Positions 25,186-32,052 of a DNA stretch of 64,000 bases are shown one piece after another. A model generated the notes under the pieces. It was given only the letters and a program-made list of their open reading frames with translations. It was not told the DNA's origin and searched no databases. Each line of letters starts with the position of its first letter. The first letter of the stretch is position 1. The translations under genes and the position numbers were made by a program. Origin of the DNA: DAOUJI01 sp965237875 (lineage in GTDB: Bacteria > Chloroflexota > Dehalococcoidia > Lucifugimonadales > JAGWBF01); assembly GCA_965237875.1 (NCBI GenBank), contig CBDEGP010000002.1, positions 186,001-250,000 on the forward strand, in the 5' to 3' direction.

Positions 25186-26556
25186 CTATACCGCCGCCAT
25201 TTGGGTTGGGAACATTTCGTAGGGGTCGGCGGGTTCGACTACGTGGTTCATGTTGAACCTGTGGGTGGGGCCCCGGTGCAGCACCGACGGGCTGTAGGGG
25301 AAAGCCAGGGCGCTGATCAGCCCGTGCCACTCGGGCACGGGGAAGTGGAGGGCCAGGTGGTGGGCGCTGTCCGCCAGTTGACCTGCCAGCTCGTGGTCGG
25401 GAGCGGTCACCTCGATGATGAGGCATATCTCGTGGGCAGGCGTGGTCACCGGCTCGAGGGCGCCCATTGTTCCGTTTAGCCCATAGACCCGGAAGAAGAC
25501 GGAGTAGTCTCTGTCCATCTCCAGACCGCCGAATGCGTCCCTTATGCGCAGGGCCAAGCGCTCCTTCATCCTGCTGAGCCAGTCGTCGATCTGGCGTATG
25601 ATGATGGGGTCTCGGATGGCCCCGATGACGATGCTCTGGTACCCAGCCAGCTCCACGCCTTCCAGCTTCACCGTATAGCGTTCCGCCGGGACCCATTGGC
25701 TGTTGGTGACCTTGACTGCCCGGTCCGAGACTGCCTCATACACCGAATGGGTCGTGTCCAGCATCCCGGACGATTCATAGAGGTGGTACGGGTCGGCGTT
25801 TTCGTACAGCGTATGGGAGGCGACGCTCTGGGGCGTGCACCAGAGTTCGTCGGCCGGCGGCTCCACGATGAAGTGGTCTTTCCGTATGGTGGCGAACATG
25901 CAGTCGGGCGACTTCCTGAGGGCCACGGAAGCGGCCCCGCACTCCAGAATCTTTGCGGCGTGCCACACTGGACCTTCAGGAAATCCCCGCGCTAGGGGCA
26001 TGGCCGCAAAGAGGGTGGTGTCGCTGGCCCTGCCGCCGACTATGACGTCGGCCCCTTCGTCCAGGGCCTTGGCTATCGGCTCGGCCCCCATCATGCCGAC
26101 GATATGGATGCTCCGGTTGATGACCTCTTCATCCAGGTGTGGAGCGGGGTTCAACGCCGTTATCTTGCCCTCTTTGAGCCTGGACTTCAGGTACTCCCGG
26201 TCCTGTTCCGAGTGTATGACCGCCATGTTGAAGTGCAGGTCCTCTTCTCTGGAGATCTCCTTGACAATGTCCACCGTCCACTGGACGTTCAGGTCTCCTC
26301 CCGCGGACCCGGCTGAGCCTATGATCACCGGAACGCCGGCCTTTCGCCCGGCTTGGAGCATCAGCCGGATGTCCCGCTTTACGGCGGGGCGGGAGAAGTG
26401 GCATTTCCCCGTGGCTAAGGCGTCAGGCCCGCCGTCGGTGGAGCCTGCGTCGGCTGCTATGAAGTGGGGGTCCCACTCCATAGCCTTCTTCAAGGACTCC
26501 TCCAGATAGCCTGACCCCAGCATACCGGTGGCTGAAAGGGCTCTTATCTCATACAT
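25186..26556 (-). CDS. AtuA-like (DUF1446) acyclic-acid utilisation protein
   Basis: The 456-residue protein matches DUF1446 (PF07287), with ADAGSTDGGPDALATGK (about residue 38), IIGSAGSAGGD (about 75), a VIVGGRASDTTLFAA segment (about 180) and EICLIIEVTAPDHE near the C-terminus. AtuA is named from acyclic terpene utilisation, but homologues occur in other carboxylic-acid routes, so the substrate remains open. I start it at the ATG at 26556, which has AGGAG upstream; the frame is open for 75 bp more. It heads the operon with DUF4387 and SDR genes. Confidence 0.88.
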   Translation of the reverse strand: MYEIRALSATGMLGSGYLEESLKKAMEWDPHFIAADAGSTDGGPDALATGKCHFSRPAVKRDIRLMLQAGRKAGVPVIIGSAGSAGGDLNVQWTVDIVKEISREEDLHFNMAVIHSEQDREYLKSRLKEGKITALNPAPHLDEEVINRSIHIVGMMGAEPIAKALDEGADVIVGGRASDTTLFAAMPLARGFPEGPVWHAAKILECGAASVALRKSPDCMFATIRKDHFIVEPPADELWCTPQSVASHTLYENADPYHLYESSGMLDTTHSVYEAVSDRAVKVTNSQWVPAERYTVKLEGVELAGYQSIVIGAIRDPIIIRQIDDWLSRMKERLALRIRDAFGGLEMDRDYSVFFRVYGLNGTMGALEPVTTPAHEICLIIEVTAPDHELAGQLADSAHHLALHFPVPEWHGLISALAFPYSPSVLHRGPTHRFNMNHVVEPADPYEMFPTQMAAV

Positions 26557-26711
26557 TGGGGGTTCTCCTGCATCATCTGATCGTGACGCCTGACTGAGCG
26601 TCAAGTCACCGGCGCGTTTGCCTTGGAGCATACTTGGCCCTCATAACGCTGTCAAGAAACCCAGGCGTCGGGGGAAGCGGGCGGGCGCCTGCTTACGCCG
26701 CAGGGGCGCCG

Positions 26712-28310
26712 CTACTCTCTTATGTCGGTCTCAGGTTGAGGGTCGGGCTGTTCCGGCGACGGAGCAGGGGTCTGGGGCGCAGGCCGCCGGTAGGGTGTCC
26801 GCATGGTAAGGCGGCTGCCGAAGCGATTGACCAGATATGCGATTGCCCCCACTATGATTATCACCGGGCTGAAGATGGCCAGCCACGTGAGCACGATAAG
26901 GGCCACCTTTGCCACCGCCGACAAAGCCCGTACGGCCGATTTGGCGGCGCCGCCGATGTTCCAACCGCCTACGGTGAAGCCCTCCGTTTCGTTGACCTGC
27001 ACTCTGAACGAAGACGAGCCCGACACCCGGCCGGCGTCGCTCATGGCGCTGACGGTCACCGACACCGTGTACGGCGTGGGCCTGTAGTCCGCAAAGCTGT
27101 GGGTGGTCGCAACCCGCGTCTCCCCTTCCTCGGGTGCCCCGGTGACCGTGGGAGAGCCGTCGCCGAAGTCCCAACGGTACTGGTAGTCCCACAGCTCTTC
27201 GGGCCGGGTGAAGGACGCGCTGTACTCACCGTCCTTGCCTTCCGCAACGGTGCGGTCGTCTCCGGCGAACACCTCGATGGTCGGGACGCGGCTCACCGCT
27301 GCCTCCAGAGAGTCCGATCCTTCGGCTCGTCCATCTACGCCTACGCCCGATAGGTCTATCTTGACGATGTAAGGGGAATCGCGGTCGTCGTCGTAGACGT
27401 GGTTCACGGTGGCAGTGACCCGCTCTCCATTCGGTCTCGGGGCGCTGCCTGCGCCCTCGGCCGACGTTCCGTCGCCGAAATCCCAAACGAACGAATAGTC
27501 TTCGATGCCCGGGGGCGGCATGAACGACGCCCGGAATCGCGCCGCCTCCCCGACGCGCACGGATGCGTCAGGCCCTGCGTCCACGGCAATGGTCACGGAG
27601 GACACTTGCAGGCTTGCCTCGATCAGGGAGTAGGCGGCCGTTTCCTGCAGATAGTTGAGCCGGCCTTGCAGTTCCTCGATCCCCAGTTGCAATTTCGACA
27701 ACTCTTCCTGAACGAGCAAGGCGTCCTCCACGGTGTCGGCCTGCTCTAGAAACGACAGCAGACGCTGTTCGGTGGCCCGCAGGCTGGCGAGCCGCGACTG
27801 GCTGTCCACGAACTCGTCGGTGACGTCCTCGCTGGTCAGCTCCTGCGACTGGACCTCTATGGCCAGGTCCTCCAGCAGTTCCAGCGCCACGCTCAAGGAC
27901 TGGGCCGGCACGCGAATGGCGATGGCTCCGCTGTGCCGGGAGGTCCAGTCGGAGTTGACCACCCATCCGCCCAGGTCGGCGGCTACGTCCCCGATTTGCG
28001 ACACCGTCTGGGCCACGTCGTCCACCACCATGGATATGCGGGCGGTGTGTACGATGATGCGGCTCTGGGGCAAAGGCGCCGGCTGTGCCTTTGAACCAGG
28101 GCCGCCCAGCGGCACCTCAAAGGCTCCCGGCGCGGGAGTGCCCGTCGGCAGCTCGGGGGAGGTGGGCGCCGGCGTAGCAGTAGACGCCGATATTCTCACC
28201 GAACGCGAACCGTCCGGCGATCCCGTCGGTTCACCTTCTTCTCCGCAAGCCATAGACGCTCCCATGAGCAGGGCCACGAAGACCAAGACACCCAACAAGA
28301 GCGGTTTCAT
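26712..28310 (-). CDS. DUF4349 lipoprotein with two PKD domains
   Basis: The 532-residue protein has a signal peptide with lipobox (GASMAC, Cys22), a Thr/Pro-rich linker, and a DUF4349 domain (about 85-240) ending in a coiled coil (LLVQEELSKLQLGIEELQGRL). Two PKD beta domains follow, marked by VWDFGDGTSAEG and RWDFGDGSPTVTG, then a C-terminal transmembrane helix (about 470-500) and a Pro-rich cytosolic tail. DUF4349 proteins normally lack PKD modules. It is probably a cell-envelope protein that binds a surface polymer or partner. The start may instead be a TTG at 28331. Confidence 0.82.
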   Translation of the reverse strand: MKPLLLGVLVFVALLMGASMACGEEGEPTGSPDGSRSVRISASTATPAPTSPELPTGTPAPGAFEVPLGGPGSKAQPAPLPQSRIIVHTARISMVVDDVAQTVSQIGDVAADLGGWVVNSDWTSRHSGAIAIRVPAQSLSVALELLEDLAIEVQSQELTSEDVTDEFVDSQSRLASLRATEQRLLSFLEQADTVEDALLVQEELSKLQLGIEELQGRLNYLQETAAYSLIEASLQVSSVTIAVDAGPDASVRVGEAARFRASFMPPPGIEDYSFVWDFGDGTSAEGAGSAPRPNGERVTATVNHVYDDDRDSPYIVKIDLSGVGVDGRAEGSDSLEAAVSRVPTIEVFAGDDRTVAEGKDGEYSASFTRPEELWDYQYRWDFGDGSPTVTGAPEEGETRVATTHSFADYRPTPYTVSVTVSAMSDAGRVSGSSSFRVQVNETEGFTVGGWNIGGAAKSAVRALSAVAKVALIVLTWLAIFSPVIIIVGAIAYLVNRFGSRLTMRTPYRRPAPQTPAPSPEQPDPQPETDIRE

Positions 28311-28511
28311 CTGGCGGGAACGCCTCCTCAATAAGTGCGCCTATGATACCAATGACGATTAACTGTGGTCAAAAGTTCCCGGGAATCCAAAAGGTTTGGC
28401 AATTGGGGCTGGGAGAAACTCAGCCCGACATCGGCGCCTGTCGCTGGAATGGGGAACGTGGCAGACTAAAACGGCCTATGGTGAACCTAAGGAAAGGATT
28501 TTCGTCGGCTA

Positions 28512-29867
28512 GTGCCCAAATTCCGGCAAATTCCTGAGAGCCTTCTGGCCAAGCTGTGGGCTGAGCGGGCGGCAAGGTCCGTAGTCTTCAGGTCGGCTGA
28601 CGGGCGCCGGTTCAGGGTCATCTATCCCGGTAGGAAGGGCGCAGGGGCCGGTCCTGACTTCCGCGACGCCGTGCTGGAGGAAGAGGGTGTGGGCCTCATC
28701 CGCGGGGACGTGGAATTGCACGTCAGGCAGAAGGACTGGGACGCTCACGGCCACGGCAGTGATCCAAGATACAACGGAGTGGCGCTCCACGTCGTGGCCA
28801 CTCCGGAGGCGGACTTGGACTCCCACGCTCTGCTGCGGAGCGGGCAGAAGGCTCCGGCAGTGTCGCTGGAGCCTCTCTTAAGGGGCAAAGGACAAAAACA
28901 ACGTGGCAAAGAGAACAAGGTCGCCGGAGGCCTGTGGTCCATCCTGAAGTCCCACGGCTACAGGCGCCCCGCCAACGTCCTCCAGATTGCAAGGACTTTG
29001 GACCGGGCGGGAGACGCCAGATTCCTGGCCAAAAGCCTCTTCTTCAGGACGCTGATGGAGTCAGACTCCCCGGACCAGGTCGTCTACTCTTCCCTGATGG
29101 AGGCGCTTGGGTATTCCCGGAACCGCCATCCATTTTTTCAGCTTGCCTATAGGGTCCCATACGAGGACCTCTTGAAAATCGCCCAGGCTGCGCCTCCGGC
29201 TGATAGACGAAGGAGGTTGGAGACGGTCCTTATAGAGGAGGCCGGACTGTCCGATGGGGAGGGGGCTGATAAGCGCCGGCGGTACGGTTGGAGCCTGTCC
29301 GGGACCAGGCCCTCCAACCATCCGGCCAAACGCATAGCCGGATTCAGCCGCGTACTGGAAAGGTTAATGTCGTTGGAGGATGGGGAAGGCGGGCAGCCAG
29401 AGTATGACGGCCGAAGTTTGTCACGGTCCACAGTACAGCTGGCAGGTTCCCACGAAAACCCTAAAACTGTGTTAAGGACGTTGGAGAGGGCGCTGATGGG
29501 ACTGAACGCCGGCGACGGCAAAGAGTCCTCAGCCGCCCAAGGACCGGTCCCTATCGGCAAGGGTCGGGCCCGGGACATGCTGGTGAACGGTGTGCTGCCC
29601 TTTTTGTTCGCCCTGGGCGGCGACGATAAAGACGACTCCCTGGTACGGCGGAGTCTCGCTCTTTTTCGGCAATGTCCCAAGCTCCAGGAGAACGAGCTGA
29701 CCCGGGAGGCGTGGTCGGCGCTCTTTGAGCGGCTGAGATGCATGGACGACCCCGCGGACCGGATACGCAATCAGATAGTCAATGGAGCGAGAAGGCAGCA
29801 AGGGTTGCTGCACCTGAGAAAGTTGGCGTCTTCCCCTAACCCCGTTCCAGTCAAAGGCGAGGTCTGA
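28512..29867 (+). CDS. DUF2851 protein
   Basis: The 451-residue protein matches DUF2851 (PF11013), with GPDFRDAVL (about 48), GDVELHVRQKDWDAHGHGSDPRYNGVALHVV (about 63-95) and LFFRTLMESDS. The GDVELHV...HGHxxDPxYNxVxLHVV layout resembles a nuclease-like metal site, but no activity is established. The GTG start opens right after a GGCTA segment. The 180 bp upstream hold a hairpin (about 28407-28427) but no clear promoter. Two tRNA genes follow. Confidence 0.85.
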   Translation: MPKFRQIPESLLAKLWAERAARSVVFRSADGRRFRVIYPGRKGAGAGPDFRDAVLEEEGVGLIRGDVELHVRQKDWDAHGHGSDPRYNGVALHVVATPEADLDSHALLRSGQKAPAVSLEPLLRGKGQKQRGKENKVAGGLWSILKSHGYRRPANVLQIARTLDRAGDARFLAKSLFFRTLMESDSPDQVVYSSLMEALGYSRNRHPFFQLAYRVPYEDLLKIAQAAPPADRRRRLETVLIEEAGLSDGEGADKRRRYGWSLSGTRPSNHPAKRIAGFSRVLERLMSLEDGEGGQPEYDGRSLSRSTVQLAGSHENPKTVLRTLERALMGLNAGDGKESSAAQGPVPIGKGRARDMLVNGVLPFLFALGGDDKDDSLVRRSLALFRQCPKLQENELTREAWSALFERLRCMDDPADRIRNQIVNGARRQQGLLHLRKLASSPNPVPVKGEV

Positions 29868-29911
29868 AGAACGTCCAAGGTCTTGACGAATCCAAAGGAT
29901 TGCATTCGCGG

Positions 29912-29941
29912 TTGTTGAAGCAGTTGGGGCGGCGCTATACT
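29912..29941 (+). promoter_or_regulatory. Promoter of tRNA-Gln (and probably tRNA-Glu)
   Basis: TTGTTG (29912-29917) and TATACT (29936-29941) are separated by 18 bp, with tRNA-Gln starting 12 nt downstream of the -10 box, as expected for a stable RNA promoter. Confidence 0.6.
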
Positions 29942-29952
29942 TTAGAGTGCAT

Positions 29953-30026
29953 TGGGGATTCGTCTAGTGGTAGGACGGCAGACTCTGGATCTGCAAGCCG
30001 TGGTTCGAATCCACGATCCCCAGCCA
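29953..30026 (+). tRNA. tRNA-Gln (CTG)
   Basis: The cloverleaf is complete. The acceptor TGGGGAT pairs with ATCCCCA, the D arm is GTCT/GGAC, the anticodon stem is GCAGA/TCTGC with loop CTCTGGA (anticodon CTG), and the T arm is CGTGG-TTCGAAT-CCACG. The discriminator is G and the CCA end is encoded. It reads CAG codons. Confidence 0.95.
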
Positions 30027-30053
30027 TAGACAAGGGCCGTCCCCCGTTCTTGT

Positions 30054-30130
30054 GGCGCATTCGTCTAGCGGCCTAGGACACCGCCCTCTCAAGGCGGAGA
30101 CCACGGGTTCGAATCCCGTATGCGCCACCA
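30054..30130 (+). tRNA. tRNA-Glu (CTC)
   Basis: The cloverleaf is complete. The acceptor GGCGCAT pairs with ATGCGCC, the anticodon stem is CCGCC/GGCGG with loop CTCTCAA (anticodon CTC), and the T arm is ACGGG-TTCGAAT-CCCGT. The discriminator A is followed by an encoded CCA. It lies 27 bp after tRNA-Gln and is probably cotranscribed. A 20-bp sequence repeated at 31816 begins 17 bp after its 3' end. Confidence 0.95.
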
Positions 30131-30147
30131 TCTTGGGCAAAAGCAAG

Positions 30148-30167
30148 AACCTTCGTGTTGAGGTTCA
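30148..30167. repeat. 20-bp direct repeat, copy 1 (next to tRNA-Glu)
   Basis: AACCTTCGTGTTGAGGTTCA matches 31816-31835 at 18 of 20 positions in the same orientation. The two copies bracket both EEP genes. Confidence 0.55.
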
Positions 30168-30269
30168 CTTTCGAGCTGTAATGGCAGGTCTGCCGAATAG
30201 CCTCCGCAGCGGTACGTCTGCCGAACTGCGACAGGCTTTCACTCGTTGGTGGGGTCAAGAAGTAGCGCC

Positions 30270-30998
30270 ATGTCACTGAGAGTGGTTACATGGAATGTCG
30301 AGTGGGCTACGCCCACCTCACGTCGAACCACTGAAATCCTGAGCCGCATTCATCGACATGACCCTGAGGTCGTCTGTCTCACCGAGACGCATAGCAGGCT
30401 GCTGTCTCAACAAGGGCACGTGATCTGCTCCCAGCCCGACCACGGGTACAAGATCAAGAAAGATCGGCGGAAGGTCTTGCTCTGGTCGAGGGAACCCTGG
30501 GAGCAGGTCTATGACGTGGGAATCGACTCGATGCCGCCCGGACGGTTCGTGTCCGGCGTCACACAGACGTCGGTGGGCGAGGTCGCCGTCATTGGAATCT
30601 GCATCCCCTGGTTCGGATCACGGACTGAGGCTAGCCGCAAGATGGAACGCAAGATGCGGTGGGAGGACCATGAGCAGTACGTGGCCGGTTTCACTGAGAT
30701 TCTCGGACGGGCGGATGCGAAGCGCCTGATAGTGATGGGGGACTTCAATCAGACCATAGGGTTGGGCGGCCGTGCCCCTCTCGAGCTTCGATTGGCTCTT
30801 CGGAACGCCTTCTCGCCGAGCATGCGAATCGTCACGTCGGATCTTGTCTTCGAGGGACGCAGAAGCATCGACCACATCGCACTGAGTGCGGACTGGGCAG
30901 TTAACTCCCTGGGTGTGATCAGCAACATCCACGAGGGGAGGAAACTGTCAGACCATTTCGGCGTCGCTGCAGACTTGTCTGTCCAGCACCTTCAGTAG
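30270..30998 (+). CDS. Endonuclease/exonuclease/phosphatase (EEP) family protein
   Basis: The 242-residue protein has the full EEP set: TWNVEWA at the N-terminus, VVCLTETH, the metal/phosphate motif IVMGDFNQ (about 157), IDHIALS and the terminal SDHFGV. It is probably a cytosolic phosphodiesterase or nuclease of unknown substrate, since no signal peptide is present. The start at 30270 gives a family-like N-terminus; a GTG 24 bp upstream is in frame. It lies in the interval between two copies of a 20-bp repeat after the tRNA genes, which may mark an acquired segment. Confidence 0.85.
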   Translation: MSLRVVTWNVEWATPTSRRTTEILSRIHRHDPEVVCLTETHSRLLSQQGHVICSQPDHGYKIKKDRRKVLLWSREPWEQVYDVGIDSMPPGRFVSGVTQTSVGEVAVIGICIPWFGSRTEASRKMERKMRWEDHEQYVAGFTEILGRADAKRLIVMGDFNQTIGLGGRAPLELRLALRNAFSPSMRIVTSDLVFEGRRSIDHIALSADWAVNSLGVISNIHEGRKLSDHFGVAADLSVQHLQ

Positions 30999-31067
30999 TG
31001 CTATGCCTGTTCCTGGGGCTACAGAAGATATGTGGTCGGATTCCCACAGGATCATTCGGAGGATGAA

Positions 31068-31808
31068 ATGGCCGTAACGATAGTGAGTTGGAACATCGCG
31101 ACGCGCCGAGAGCCGTGGCGTGGCCTCCTGCAGCAGGGCGACGTCGGCGTCCATCTGCAGGAGGCCACGCCGCCACCGGACGACGTGGTACGACTGCGAG
31201 ACGCGGCTCTCCCGCCCGCGGACGAGGCCAGCCCCCTGGGCATCGGCCGTCGAGAGGCGTGGGACTCGCATTCGTGGAACTCCGACTGGTGGCGCGGGCG
31301 CGGCTACTCGCTGTTCGACCGATGGCCGATGGTCGTGCGTCTCTCGGACCGGGTCGACGTCGAGTGGTTCAAGCAGGTCGGTCCGACAGGGTGGACGGAG
31401 CAGGACGAGATTGCCGTCAGCGGCATCGGGACGATAGCGGCGGCCCGCATAACGCCGCGCGACGGCTCTATCGAGCCGTTCATCGCCGTATCTATGTACG
31501 CCCGATGGATTGCTCCACACCCGAGCGTCAAGACGGCGTGGGACTTTGGCTACTCAGACTCGTCCGTCCACCGCATCATCTCGGACCTCTCGGCCTTCAT
31601 CGGTCACGAGAATCCACAGACGCATCGCATCCTGGCCGCCGGTGACCTCAATATCGCGCACGGTTATGGCGGTGATGGCGACGACCCATACTGGGAGGCG
31701 CGCACCCGGTCCGTGTTCGATAGGATGGCGGCCATAGGGCTGGAGTTCATGGGGCCACAGGCGTCGAATGGTCGGCAAGCGGAGACGCCGGCCCACTATA
31801 CTATATAA
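31068..31808 (+). pseudogene. C-terminally truncated EEP-family gene
   Basis: The frame starts at an ATG with GGAGG upstream and encodes 246 residues: VSWNIATR at the start, FIAVSMYARW in the middle and ILAAGDLNIAHGYG for the GDxN motif (about 195). It stops after NGRQAETPAHYTI, before the IDHxxxS and SDHxxV segments that carry catalytic His and Asp in this fold. The stop lies 8 bp before the second copy of the 20-bp repeat at 31816. I infer a truncation by recombination, although a short functional variant cannot be excluded. Confidence 0.65.
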
Positions 31809-31815
31809 GATCAAT

Positions 31816-31835
31816 AACCTTCATGCTGAGGTTCA
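31816..31835. repeat. 20-bp direct repeat, copy 2
   Basis: AACCTTCATGCTGAGGTTCA is the partner of 30148-30167, lying just after the premature end of the second EEP gene. Confidence 0.55.
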
Positions 31836-31929
31836 GGTTGGCGCTCTGATCGATGGCCTACGGCTGCCGGTCGTCCGCCTTGTCGTTGCACGATGAAAGT
31901 TGCCAGGAGTGCTTGGGCGGCAAATCAGA

Positions 31930-31959
31930 TTGACAAAATGCGGCATTGGCAGGTACTGT
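31930..31959 (+). promoter_or_regulatory. Candidate promoter of the VWA-TolB gene
   Basis: A perfect TTGACA (31930-31935) is followed after 18 bp by a weak TACTGT. Its position downstream of 31900 supports a coding start at 32053 rather than at the beginning of the longer open frame. Confidence 0.4.
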
Positions 31960-32052
31960 TTCGGCGGTATGGTGGATGTTTTACGCTCCTTATACGCCAG
32001 GATGACCAGGCCAACGGCCGGGTGGTGTGGCCGACACGATGATGGTCCAGCT

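Noticed and set aside
28332..28511. Possible riboswitch before the DUF2851 gene
   Set aside because: A hairpin is present, but no known riboswitch core was recognised.
31900..32052. Longer N-terminus of the VWA-TolB protein
   Set aside because: A later ATG gives a clean lipoprotein signal, and a TTGACA promoter element lies inside the longer version.
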